This document shows positions 1-7,047 of a stretch of 7,047 nucleotides of DNA, one piece after another. Every line of letters starts with the position of its first letter. Positions within the stretch are counted from its first letter, which is position 1. Both the position numbers and the translations under genes were made by a program. This DNA is from an uncultured Bacteroidota bacterium (GTDB lineage: Bacteria; Bacteroidota; Bacteroidia; 2-12-FULL-35-15), in contig CAIRRW010000358.1 in NCBI GenBank assembly GCA_903881065.1, positions 1 to 7,047 of the forward strand. The letters are read 5' to 3'. The notes under the pieces are model-generated. The model had not been told where the DNA came from, searched no databases, and worked only from the letters and a program-made list of their open reading frames with translations.

Positions 1-3000
1 AACTGGCTGAATGATGTAATGTTACTATTGGTACTGAATTTTAAACTGGAATTATTTCCATTCAAAGTATATACATCGGCAGTATCCTGCGGATTAGCCC
101 ATGTGGCACCATCCGCATTTGATTTTCGTTTGAACAGATAATAATTGTTAGGAGCAGGTACTGTAAGCGAAGGTAAACCGCCAAATACAATGCTATCCAA
201 TGTACTGAAAACACTATCAGTTCCGTAATTATTCACCACCCAGTATTTATTAACCATCGGATACGGATTTGCATTCTGGTCGGGATGATAATTTAATTTC
301 GATACCCATACATCTCCGTTTGGATATATAGAACCGCCTGTTATAGGGAATGCAAGTTTTACATCAGTACCCGAAAATGTATTTACACCTCCTGCAACAA
401 TATTTTGTTTGCTGCTAATTCCTCCTGCAAAAGGACCCGTAGAAACAACTCGTGTGGCACCCGAAGTTAATGTTGCATGATGAACTCCTGCCCTATCCAG
501 CACGTTGCCGCCCGATTCATTAAACTGATAATAGGTAACTATGGATGCATCATTGGCAGGAATTTTAGTAAGATGCCTTGCCGACCTGATTTCATCTAAT
601 GTCAAAGCCCTGTTCCAGATACATATCTCATCTATTAATCCATTAAAGGTACGTGTAGTGCTGTTATTATCCATACCGATTAATGTGGTGGCATTAAAAA
701 GCTCGGGATTATGTGTGCCGGAATTTGTTACCGCTTTTCCATTCAGGTATAATGTTCCGCTGGTAGGAGTAATTACAAGTGCCACATAATTCCACTGATT
801 GGGAATGGCAAATAAGCCCGAAGAAAAATTATAAAAATTATCATTCCAGTGATAACTCAATTCATTTGTGCTTCGCAAACTGAAGCCTGCAGCCGAAGTG
901 GAGCTTCTGCAAAATACAATACCCGCTAAATTATTTTGAGGCGAAGCAGGTTTTATCCATGCGGAAATAGTTATTGTATTCGAATTTAAATTTAATGCAG
1001 GAACAATTGCATAGTTTCCGTTGGAAGTAATGGATAAAGCATTACCAGGTATGGTATCAGCTGCACATGCATTTGCCACAACATTAATAGTAACCGATTT
1101 TGAACTTACGTTACCACTTTGACTGACTGTCAATGTAGCAATATGCGCACCAAGTGAGGAATATACAACTCTCGGATTCCTAATATTAACAGCACTTACA
1201 TAGGTAGCTCCCGGAAAGCTCCAGTTCCAGCTTACCTGCGAATGATTGACAGCGGAAAAATCATCAAAATAAAAAGTGTCTCTTACACAATATGATTCTA
1301 ATTTATCCACTGTAGGCTGCGCTACCGGCATTCCGTTTTCATAAAAATCTATTTCCCATATTCCTCTGTTGCCTGCAGTACGCAGTTTATTCTTTTTATA
1401 AAATGGTTTTGTAGTTACCGGTTTGTATTCCTGCGGCAGACTTGCAGAGAAATCAACCCAGTCAGCCATAGTATTATTCCTGTAATACACTTTAGCATAA
1501 TCCTTCGACGTAATATAAACTCCTCCATCGGTGCCTGCCTGATGATTTATTATTTGATAACTATAGGAATTGATTGTAGTCGTTGTAAGGTTCACCCAAG
1601 TGTTTCCTCCGTCAATAGTTTTAAAAACCTTGTTGTTTGATGAATTGCTTTTTGATGTTATCCATAAAATATTTTCATCGGTATAACTTACTGATAAGGA
1701 AATTTGACTAATTGACTGTCCTGTAGGCAAGGTAAGTATCGTCCATGTTGTACCTCCATCAATGGTTTTATATAAACTGGTACTTGTAGCCATATACAAA
1801 ACAAGCGGATTGCTCCGGCAGATTTCAAACTTCTTTACCCTCTGATGGAAGTTATGCACCTCTGTATAAGACACCCCGCCATCTATGGATTTCCATAAAC
1901 TGCTGTCTTTACCAATGTATATCTGATTGTAACACGATGGGGAAAATTCCACTTCGCTGGCATCCCATCCATAACCATCTTCATTGGGATACAAACTAAA
2001 AGCAAAATCCTGTTTATTGCCACTGAATGTTTTCGGTAACACAGAAGCGCCAATATCCGAGTGTGCAACATACATATCTCTGCCCACCATTGAATATCCT
2101 GTACCGGCTTCTCCACCCCCAAGACGAAGTCCGTTACCTACAGGATAACCATCATATAAGGCAACGTTTCCATTGTGATACCTGCCTCCTGTGGCTAAAT
2201 CTTCGTTCCATCCCTGACCATACCCCCAGAAATCGCTGCCATAAATACCTTTATTGCGTGCAGTTGCATTTGCAACAGAAGTGAAAAAATCAGTTGAATT
2301 CGTGATTCCTCCATCAGTAGAAATCCATGCATCATTGCCAATCATTTTCATTTCCTGAATATCAGGATGAATAGAAAAGCTACCGACATAACCACCCACA
2401 GCAGTAAAGGTATTGGCTGTGTCCATCGATTTATAGGCAGTAGTGGTTCCTACAATTACCTCATTTGGATTTACAGTAGATGCCATTATGCTTAAATCAT
2501 AATACCCTTGTCCGTTACTCATTCCCAACGGACTGATACTGTTTCCGGTAAGATTGTTCTTAATACCTGTGCAGGTTAATTTCCAGTTTTGTCCTGCATT
2601 TCTACTTCTTAACATTACGGGCGCAGCAATGGTTCCTCCCATTAATAACATAGTATAAATATAATTGGTATCAGCCGAGGTAACCGTCATTCGTCCTGAA
2701 CTGGAAGCACAACTGGTTATCCATCCATTATTTATTAAGTTAAAAGTAGTGGCACCATCATGCGAAACATAAAACCTGACTATTGAATCCCCTGTTGGTT
2801 TATTCAAAATATATACCGAATTATCTCTCAACGGATTTGTTTCTATATCATATATTTGTTTGGTACCTGCCACTACTGTAAACGAAGTGCCTGCATTTAC
2901 CGATTTATACAATCCTACAGAACTGCCGATTAAAACAATATTCGGGTTATTTGTAAATATCGCAATATCGTTACATGATAATCCGGTTACTGTTAAAATA

Positions 3001-3656
3001 GTAGTCCATGTTAATCCTCCGTCTGTAGTTTTATAAACATTATTACCGCCTGAAGCATATACAATATCAGGGTTGGTGGGATGTACTGCTATTGCAGTAA
3101 TTGTTCCCAACCGTATATTGTCCGAAACCGATACCCAATTCAATCCTTTATCAATGGTTTTGAAAATACCGCCTGTTTCAGGACAGGCATATAATATATT
3201 TGTATTGGAACGTGCTACATCAAATGTGTATAAGTTTACCTGCCATGGAACAGCCGATTGGGCAGCATTGTTCCATGATGCCCAAAATGTTTCGGAAGGA
3301 CCAAGCAGAGACCATGCACTTGATGGATTTCGTGAATATGATTTAGTATTATGATCCGTTAATAAACTTGTTTCATGATTTTCAATACTGCCATCATCCT
3401 GTATGTATCTTTCATTTTCTATTAACCATCTTTTGTAATACTGCGTATATGTTGTTTTTTCAAGTGGATGAGTTTTATAATAATTGTTATAAGTTTCTTC
3501 TATTGTATGTACATTGGCTGTACCATTATAAAATAAATTGAACCATTCCGGCATGTTCGTTGATTTTTCGGGAAGAAATAGGGAAGATGTTTTTTGAGAA
3601 TATGAAATAGTGAGGTTAAGGGTAAGCGCAAAAATTATTAATAGTTTTTTTTTCAT
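1..3656 (-). CDS. Secreted Asp-box (sortilin/BNR-like) protein with PKD and LamG domains, C terminus cut by window edge
   Basis: One frame stays open from the ATG at 3656-3654 to the left edge: 1218 complete codons and no stop, so the gene is 3'-partial. The N terminus (MKKKLLIIFALTLNLTISYS) is a Sec signal peptide with likely cleavage before Gln21. A YYKRW motif sits at 73-77. Ten Asp-box-like units follow, starting at residues 166, 209, 251, 297, 350, 409, 445, 589, 630 and 679 (e.g. KTIDGGTTW). Residues 454-588 lack boxes but carry GGRYHNGN (490-497). RGIWEID (764-770) closes the propeller region. A PKD-like domain (about 781-861), a LamG domain (about 872-1048) and a beta-rich stretch come next. 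The protein is probably extracellular and binds or processes a polymer; this is inference, as no catalytic set was recognised. A T9SS sorting domain is expected beyond the edge but not seen. The gene starts 61 bases after the paralogous upstream gene and is probably co-transcribed with it. Confidence 0.93.
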   Translation of the reverse strand, partial: MKKKLLIIFALTLNLTISYSQKTSSLFLPEKSTNMPEWFNLFYNGTANVHTIEETYNNYYKTHPLEKTTYTQYYKRWLIENERYIQDDGSIENHETSLLTDHNTKSYSRNPSSAWSLLGPSETFWASWNNAAQSAVPWQVNLYTFDVARSNTNILYACPETGGIFKTIDKGLNWVSVSDNIRLGTITAIAVHPTNPDIVYASGGNNVYKTTDGGLTWTTILTVTGLSCNDIAIFTNNPNIVLIGSSVGLYKSVNAGTSFTVVAGTKQIYDIETNPLRDNSVYILNKPTGDSIVRFYVSHDGATTFNLINNGWITSCASSSGRMTVTSADTNYIYTMLLMGGTIAAPVMLRSRNAGQNWKLTCTGIKNNLTGNSISPLGMSNGQGYYDLSIMASTVNPNEVIVGTTTAYKSMDTANTFTAVGGYVGSFSIHPDIQEMKMIGNDAWISTDGGITNSTDFFTSVANATARNKGIYGSDFWGYGQGWNEDLATGGRYHNGNVALYDGYPVGNGLRLGGGEAGTGYSMVGRDMYVAHSDIGASVLPKTFSGNKQDFAFSLYPNEDGYGWDASEVEFSPSCYNQIYIGKDSSLWKSIDGGVSYTEVHNFHQRVKKFEICRSNPLVLYMATSTSLYKTIDGGTTWTILTLPTGQSISQISLSVSYTDENILWITSKSNSSNNKVFKTIDGGNTWVNLTTTTINSYSYQIINHQAGTDGGVYITSKDYAKVYYRNNTMADWVDFSASLPQEYKPVTTKPFYKKNKLRTAGNRGIWEIDFYENGMPVAQPTVDKLESYCVRDTFYFDDFSAVNHSQVSWNWSFPGATYVSAVNIRNPRVVYSSLGAHIATLTVSQSGNVSSKSVTINVVANACAADTIPGNALSITSNGNYAIVPALNLNSNTITISAWIKPASPQNNLAGIVFCRSSTSAAGFSLRSTNELSYHWNDNFYNFSSGLFAIPNQWNYVALVITPTSGTLYLNGKAVTNSGTHNPELFNATTLIGMDNNSTTRTFNGLIDEICIWNRALTLDEIRSARHLTKIPANDASIVTYYQFNESGGNVLDRAGVHHATLTSGATRVVSTGPFAGGISSKQNIVAGGVNTFSGTDVKLAFPITGGSIYPNGDVWVSKLNYHPDQNANPYPMVNKYWVVNNYGTDSVFSTLDSIVFGGLPSLTVPAPNNYYLFKRKSNADGATWANPQDTADVYTLNGNNSSLKFSTNSNITSFSQ
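3..404 (-). other. Unassigned beta-rich C-terminal stretch of the partial protein
   Basis: Residues about 1085-1218 are rich in alternating hydrophobic and polar residues, including GTDVKLAFPI (1096-1105) and KYWVVNNYG (1137-1145). They look like a further extracellular beta-sandwich. I do not recognise the family. The stretch ends at the window edge, so its boundary and whatever follows are unknown. Confidence 0.4.
513..1043 (-). other. LamG / concanavalin A-like lectin domain
   Basis: Residues about 872-1048 show the LamG_3-type order: TITISAWIKP (894-903), then QWNYVALVIT (954-963), GTLYLNGKAV (967-976), and the family closing motif GLIDEICIWNRALTLDEIR (1006-1024), followed by YYQFNES. 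This fold commonly binds carbohydrate or protein ligands. The ligand cannot be read from sequence. Confidence 0.88.
1074..1316 (-). other. PKD-like domain
   Basis: Residues about 781-861 begin after a short linker and carry a typical PKD pattern: VSWNWSFPGA (808-817), then NPRVVYSSLGAHIATLTV (827-844), the usual 'P-x-h-x-Y-x-x-x-G-x-y-x-h-x-L-x-V' strand pair. The domain ends at SVTINVV (854-860). PKD domains are Ig-like beta sandwiches used as spacers or for adhesion in secreted bacterial proteins. Confidence 0.8.
1596..3161 (-). repeat. Asp-box repeat array in the partial secreted protein (10 units)
   Basis: Ten nine-residue units follow the pattern (K/V/I)-(S/T)-x-(D/N)-x-G-x-(T/S)-(W/F/Y). 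Seven lie at residues 166-453 and three at 589-687. The best are KTIDKGLNW, KTTDGGLTW, KTIDGGTTW and KTIDGGNTW; KSMDTANTF and ISTDGGITN are degenerate. Asp boxes are turns between strands of beta-propeller blades in sialidases, GH74 enzymes and sortilin-like proteins. Seven units before the box-free middle would fit one seven-bladed propeller followed by a second, less regular one; this is inference. Confidence 0.85.
3597..3656 (-). other. Signal peptide of the partial Asp-box protein
   Basis: Codons 1-20 give a short basic n-region (MKKK), a hydrophobic core (LLIIFALTLNLTI) and a small-residue end (SYS) before Gln21. A Gln just after the cleavage site is common in Bacteroidota exported proteins. 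This supports the ATG at 3656. Just upstream is AAAATTAAA rather than a Shine-Dalgarno sequence. Confidence 0.8.
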
Positions 3657-3717
3657 TTTAATTTTGCGTTGTAGTTACATTATCTTTTAAAGAATATTAA
3701 TTGAGTATTGATACGTT
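3657..3717. other. 61-base gap between the two Asp-box genes
   Basis: The spacer is AT-rich. I see no GC-rich hairpin followed by a T run on the minus strand and no match to the Bacteroidota promoter (TTTG with TAnnTTTG). It therefore gives no reason to separate the flanking genes, and read-through into one transcript is the simpler reading. The downstream ATG is preceded by an A-rich stretch with A at -3 and -6. Confidence 0.55.
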
Positions 3718-6414
3718 TTACTTTACCACAAAACTCTTCACACCATATAATGATTTGCTTTTAATTTTTGCAAAATACATTCCTGAAGCCAGGTTGATTT
3801 TTTCTTTATATATTGTCTGTCCAGTTAGAGAAGCAGTGTAAACAATCCGTCCAGTAATATCCACCACATCCAGATTAAGAACTTCATTCTGAATTTTATC
3901 AGTTAATACATGAATGGTAAACTCACCATCATTTGGTGACGGATAAAGTTCGACACCAAAATTTTCGCCCATATTGGTTTTAACGGAAGTGTTTAAAGCA
4001 CTCAAATCATTTTCCCAAATTCCTCTGCCGAAAGTAGCTAGATAAATTTTATTGATGGAAGTATTAAATTCAATGTCCGACAGAATTACGTTTGGCAAAC
4101 CTGCGCTGTTATTAACCCAATTGGTACTTGCTGAATCAAGAATATATAATCCAATATCGGTTGCAACCATTAATTCGCGTGAACCGGGTACTGTTTTTAC
4201 ACAATTAATAGGTATGTTGGGTAAGTTGTACGATATGTTTTGCCAAGTACTGCCGCCATTGGTTGTTTTAAAAACCTTATTCCCTGCACTGAACTGGGCA
4301 TATACAACATAAGCGGTATTGGCATTTGTCTGACTTATATCAATACTTGTAGGATATAATGAATCAGGCAAACCTGCAGTGATATCCGTCCAATTATTGC
4401 CGCCATTAGTTGTAATATAAACAGTAGATGGGGAATTGTACTCATATCTAACTCTTCTAGCTGCATATAACACGTTGCTGTTTGAATTAGCGACAGCCAA
4501 TGCTGATATTTCGTTATTGTTTATTGGATCGTTAGGCAAAGCTGTTAATGATGTCCAAGAACTGCCATTATCTGTTGATTTTTCTACATTGGTAAATCCT
4601 GCATACAATGTACCGGGAATGTTATAATCAGCCACAATAGGTGAAGTCCACTCTGCAGGTTCATTATTCTGATTCATATTATTGCCTCCTGTAAAGGTCA
4701 ATCCGCCATCATTTGAAATTCCAAAACTTCCATATTGAGCCGAACATATCACATTATTATCATTGAATGGATCGAGATAATTATCCATACCATCACCACC
4801 GTAAATAGTATTCCATGCTGTGCCGTCATAATAGAACGTTCCATTATCCTGAGCTCCTGCAGCTAGTCGAGCAGTAGAATTTCTTGAACTTGAAATGCGA
4901 TAGAAAGAAGTAATATTCATTCCATTGCTTATTGTATTCCATTGTGTTGGCCAAGGCGATCCGCCATTTGCAGAAGTCCATGATTCGCCTGTAACTGCAG
5001 CAGTCTGATAAAGACCTCCATCACTGCAAACAAATATTTTTCCCGATGAAGGTTGTGTTTCAATAAAATGAATATCCCCATGTATGGTCGGTCCATAATT
5101 AGTCATCCAATATGAAGCAGGATTGAATGTAGTAGCACCATCAGTGGATACCCATACATTTACACCACCAACATATACTGTATTTGGATCAGTAGGTTTA
5201 ATATCAAAACCAAGGTCATATGTTCCTTGCCCTCCAGGATTATTGCCTGTTCCAGAATCCATCAAATTTACTCCAGGATTAAGAAACTGCCAGGTATTTC
5301 CTCCATTTACTGATTTATAAATTCCGTAACAGCCCGATTGGTTATCAGTAGCTAGTGCATATATATAATTATTATTGCTTGGTGCAATTGCAATCCTAAT
5401 CCGTTGAACTACACCTTGACCTGTTATTCCTGTATTAAGTAATGTCCAGGTATTTCCAAAATCTGTTGATTTATAAATTCCAGCAGTTCCAATATTGGCA
5501 TATTTTAACCAACCCGTTGCTGCATATAATGTATGAGGATTTACAGGATCCTGCTGCAAATCCCAAAACAAAGAATCCATTGTATGTGTCCAACTGTTTC
5601 CTCCATCAACAGATGTATACATTCCGCTAACGCCACAGGCAATCACATTATTACTGTTTGTTGGATTTACCAATACCTTACGAATAAGCGTAGCATCACC
5701 ATTTAATAATTGAAAACTTAAAGCTGTTGGTTGCCATGTTAGTCCGCCATCAATTGTTTTATATACACCTAAACCACTGTTTGTATTCCGTTTTGCTCCT
5801 CCTTCATGCAAATTCCAATCTATGTATTCAAAATCACAAACTGAAATATACATAGTATTAACATTATTAGGATCTATGGCTATGTCACTTATTCGTTCTA
5901 TAGGTAAGTTATCTGTAAGCGGAGTCCAGGAAACACCGTTGTTGGTAGTTTTCCAAACGCCTCCCTGACCTGCTCCAACATAATAAGTGTTTGAATTAGT
6001 TGGATCAAAAGCAATACAATTTATACGTGCTATACCATTCTGCATATATCCTGTTTCATTTCCAGGTAATGTAAAAGGACCGACAGGCGACCAATTGGTT
6101 GACATCAATTTTTCTGATTGAAGTGCATTCTTTTCATATGCTGCCTTTATTGCTGCGTCAAAATAAATGGCTGCATCAGCCGGCTCTCCTTTTGCGTCTG
6201 TATGCATTAACATTTCATTTTCCCAACGTTTATAATATTTCCAATGATGTGCTGTTTTTAGGTCTGTTGAGTTTTTCCATTCGTCAAACTGAAGTTGCAT
6301 ATCTTTAAAAGATGGTTTTGTGCCAATATTGCTTTTTAGAAATACCTGAGCATTTAAAGTATTTATAGTGTAAGAAATCAGAAGGATAAATTGTGTAGCT
6401 TTTATTTTGTACAT
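3718..6414 (-). CDS. Secreted Asp-box (sortilin/BNR-like) protein with T9SS type A sorting domain
   Basis: This is a complete 898-residue gene. Residues 1-23 are a Sec signal peptide ending NAQ. An N-terminal region carries YYKRWENE (60-67), a motif also in the downstream paralogue. Ten Asp boxes start at 155, 219, 267, 315, 367, 422, 566, 612, 667 and 716. The middle holds HGDIH (445-449), CSDGGLYQT (463-471), GAQDNGT (520-526) and GGDGMDN (539-545), which resemble motifs I recall from other Bacteroidota sortilin-like proteins. FGRGIWEND (795-803) closes the propeller region, and a T9SS type A sorting domain fills about 819-898. The mature protein should cross the outer membrane by the T9SS and be anchored or released there. 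Asp boxes occur in sialidases, GH74 glucanases and non-enzymatic sortilins; the sialidase FRIP motif is absent and no substrate can be named. The start fits the signal peptide; no Shine-Dalgarno is present. Confidence 0.95.
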   Translation of the reverse strand: MYKIKATQFILLISYTINTLNAQVFLKSNIGTKPSFKDMQLQFDEWKNSTDLKTAHHWKYYKRWENEMLMHTDAKGEPADAAIYFDAAIKAAYEKNALQSEKLMSTNWSPVGPFTLPGNETGYMQNGIARINCIAFDPTNSNTYYVGAGQGGVWKTTNNGVSWTPLTDNLPIERISDIAIDPNNVNTMYISVCDFEYIDWNLHEGGAKRNTNSGLGVYKTIDGGLTWQPTALSFQLLNGDATLIRKVLVNPTNSNNVIACGVSGMYTSVDGGNSWTHTMDSLFWDLQQDPVNPHTLYAATGWLKYANIGTAGIYKSTDFGNTWTLLNTGITGQGVVQRIRIAIAPSNNNYIYALATDNQSGCYGIYKSVNGGNTWQFLNPGVNLMDSGTGNNPGGQGTYDLGFDIKPTDPNTVYVGGVNVWVSTDGATTFNPASYWMTNYGPTIHGDIHFIETQPSSGKIFVCSDGGLYQTAAVTGESWTSANGGSPWPTQWNTISNGMNITSFYRISSSRNSTARLAAGAQDNGTFYYDGTAWNTIYGGDGMDNYLDPFNDNNVICSAQYGSFGISNDGGLTFTGGNNMNQNNEPAEWTSPIVADYNIPGTLYAGFTNVEKSTDNGSSWTSLTALPNDPINNNEISALAVANSNSNVLYAARRVRYEYNSPSTVYITTNGGNNWTDITAGLPDSLYPTSIDISQTNANTAYVVYAQFSAGNKVFKTTNGGSTWQNISYNLPNIPINCVKTVPGSRELMVATDIGLYILDSASTNWVNNSAGLPNVILSDIEFNTSINKIYLATFGRGIWENDLSALNTSVKTNMGENFGVELYPSPNDGEFTIHVLTDKIQNEVLNLDVVDITGRIVYTASLTGQTIYKEKINLASGMYFAKIKSKSLYGVKSFVVK
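3721..3960 (-). other. T9SS type A sorting domain
   Basis: Residues about 819-898 match the family signature: VELYPSPNDGEFTIHV (821-836) for the usual YPNP-x-x-G-x-F-x-I, then LDVVDITGRIVY (848-859), KINLASGMYFAKI (872-884) and a basic end GVKSFVVK. In this family the domain directs passage through the outer-membrane T9SS and is usually cleaved by PorU, with attachment to A-LPS in species that have it. Its presence at the exact C terminus confirms the gene is complete. Confidence 0.95.
4243..5952 (-). repeat. Asp-box repeat array in the T9SS protein (10 units)
   Basis: Six canonical units lie at residues 155-430 and four at 566-724; examples are KTIDGGLTW (219), TSVDGGNSW (267) and KSTDNGSSW (612). 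A degenerate seventh unit, CSDGGLYQT (463), sits before the box-free region. Four units have Asn in place of Asp (155, 367, 667, 716), which the Asp-box pattern tolerates. Units are about 45-65 residues apart, the size of one propeller blade. Confidence 0.88.
6346..6414 (-). other. Signal peptide of the T9SS Asp-box protein
   Basis: Codons 1-23 give a basic start (MYKIKATQ), a hydrophobic core (FILLISYTI) and NTLNAQ before VFLKSN. Cleavage after Ala22 or near it is likely. This supports the ATG at 6414; the bases just upstream (AACTAACAAT) contain no Shine-Dalgarno but have A at -3 and -6. Confidence 0.8.
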
Positions 6415-6630
6415 ATTGTTAGTTTGAATTAATAAGTGTATAAAAGTAATAAATTAATGTTGCAGACCTTAAAATAAGCGATATATAAGTTTATTCCGTA
6501 TTTGGAAGTATCGATGGATGGCTTTTAAAGATCAATAAGAACTAAACCATATTTATTAAAAAAGAGAATAATTTGGATGAAAAAAACTATAAAATATCAA
6601 AGGGGATTAATTGAGCTTGACCAAAGGCGC
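6415..6630. promoter_or_regulatory. 216-base AT-rich intergenic region, probable promoter region
   Basis: No gene or convincing hairpin terminator is seen. A T-rich stretch (T7 at about 6581-6587 on the minus strand) follows the SiaC-family stop but lacks a clear stem before it. The best match to the Bacteroidota -7 element TAnnTTTG on the minus strand is TACTTTTA at 6448-6441, five of six fixed bases, about 27 bases before the start codon; a matching -33 TTTG is not seen. The length of the gap is the main reason to place a promoter for the Asp-box pair here; the exact site is not supported. Confidence 0.3.
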
Positions 6631-7029
6631 CTAATTCTCAAACTGATCGAAATTAAACTTAATGTCTAAAGCGGAAGAAAATTGCTTTCCTAAATCTTTC
6701 ATATCATCGTCATCTTCCTCATAATACCAATTAATTGTAATTGAATTCCCATTTTCTTCTGATTTCTTCAACATTCTCATTAATTCAAAAATTTGTTTTG
6801 TTGCTCCTGTATGAAGATATTCAAATGCAATACTTAATGTAGTATTATCAGGTAATGTTTTTAAATATTTTTCTGTCCACTCTAATATGGGAAGAAAAAA
6901 ATAATAACTATTTTCAGGTAACGAATGTCCTTTCATTACTAATACCTTTGCATCTTTATCAAATGAGATAAGTGCTAAATTTTCTTTAGTATTTATAACT
7001 AGATTTTCTAGTCTGTCTGCTTTTTCCAT
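6631..7029 (-). CDS. SiaC-family (DUF1987) regulatory phosphoprotein
   Basis: The 132-residue product has no signal peptide or membrane segment and should be cytoplasmic. The core GHSLPENSYYFFLPILEW (34-51) matches the SiaC pattern 'G-x-S-x-P-E-N-S-Y-x-x-F-x-x-x-x-x-W', and IAFEYLHTGATKQI (67-80) matches the segment that holds the phosphorylated Thr68 of Pseudomonas aeruginosa SiaC; Thr74 is the equivalent here. ITINWYYEEDDDDM (97-110) matches the last core strand and is followed by an acidic loop. In P. aeruginosa, SiaC is phosphorylated by SiaB, dephosphorylated by SiaA, and when unphosphorylated activates the diguanylate cyclase SiaD. Whether the Bacteroidota member does the same is unknown. 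An in-frame TAG at 7038-7036 precedes the ATG, which fixes the start closely. Length fits the family. No partner gene is in the window; the gap of 216 bases to the next gene argues for a separate unit. Confidence 0.9.
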   Translation of the reverse strand: MEKADRLENLVINTKENLALISFDKDAKVLVMKGHSLPENSYYFFLPILEWTEKYLKTLPDNTTLSIAFEYLHTGATKQIFELMRMLKKSEENGNSITINWYYEEDDDDMKDLGKQFSSALDIKFNFDQFEN

Positions 7030-7047
7030 ACTTATCTAATTATTTAA
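7030..7047. other. Upstream edge of the SiaC-family gene
   Basis: These 18 bases hold an in-frame TAG (7038-7036) and AT-rich bases with A at -3 and -6 of the start and no Shine-Dalgarno. They are too few to tell whether another gene ends just outside the window. Confidence 0.4.

Noticed and set aside
1..3656. Frameshift or pseudogene in the partial gene
   Set aside because: I translated the whole stretch; it stays in one frame with consistent domain order and no stop, so it is only cut by the window.
541..5630. Several plus-strand open frames of 60-93 codons, and a 79-codon minus-strand frame at 1883-2122
   Set aside because: All lie inside the two long minus-strand genes in other frames. 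Their products show no recognisable domain and read like antisense or shifted translations of repeat-rich coding sequence.
1596..5952. Recurrent short DNA words such as CCTCCATC and AATGGTTTT at irregular spacing
   Set aside because: They are the coding sequence of Asp boxes read on the opposite strand. Spacing matches propeller blades, not a CRISPR array or regulatory repeat.
3718..6414. Assignment as a sialidase or GH74 xyloglucanase
   Set aside because: Asp boxes are shared by these enzymes and by non-enzymatic sortilins. The sialidase FRIP motif is absent and I could not place a GH74 catalytic Asp pair with confidence.
3684..6531. The word CTTTTAAAGA upstream of both Asp-box genes (3684-3693 and 6522-6531)
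   Set aside because: A ten-base AT-rich word is expected by chance here, and its distance to the start differs greatly: about 28 bases in one case and 108 in the other.
6541..6640. Terminator after the SiaC-family gene
   Set aside because: T-rich stretches are present but the only stems I find are short and AT-rich (TTGAG with CTCAA around a long loop) and do not sit directly before the T run.

Overview
This is an AT-rich window from a member of the Bacteroidota, probably environmental rather than a gut commensal. The phylum rests on three signs: a type IX secretion (T9SS) type A sorting domain, large secreted Asp-box proteins with PKD and LamG modules, and starts without Shine-Dalgarno sequences but with A-rich upstream bases. 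All three genes lie on the minus strand, so transcription runs from high to low coordinates. No supported gene lies on the plus strand, and no RNA gene, insertion sequence or CRISPR array was found.

Layout in transcription order. (1) 7029-6631 encodes a 132-residue SiaC-family (DUF1987) regulatory phosphoprotein, with the family core GHSLPENSY and a conserved candidate phospho-acceptor Thr74. (2) A 216-base AT-rich gap at 6415-6630 has no gene and probably holds the promoter for what follows. (3) 6414-3718 encodes a complete 898-residue secreted protein: signal peptide, YYKRW N-terminal region, ten Asp-box (BNR-like) repeats, GRGIWE closing motif and T9SS type A sorting domain. (4) After 61 bases without a visible terminator, 3656-1 encodes a second, larger secreted Asp-box protein. 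It is cut by the window edge after 1218 codons. It repeats the layout of its neighbour, then adds a PKD-like domain, a LamG/concanavalin A-like domain and a further beta-rich stretch; its C terminus is outside the window.

The two large proteins appear to be tandem paralogues, exported by Sec and, for the complete one, delivered to the surface or medium by the T9SS. They are probably co-transcribed. The most interesting point is that their middle regions align but differ in conserved-looking polar residues, suggesting functional divergence. The SiaC-family gene is probably a separate signalling unit whose usual partners, a SiaB-type kinase and a PP2C-type phosphatase, would lie beyond the right edge if present. 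I see no convincing undescribed system here. Substrates of the two Asp-box proteins cannot be deduced from this sequence.
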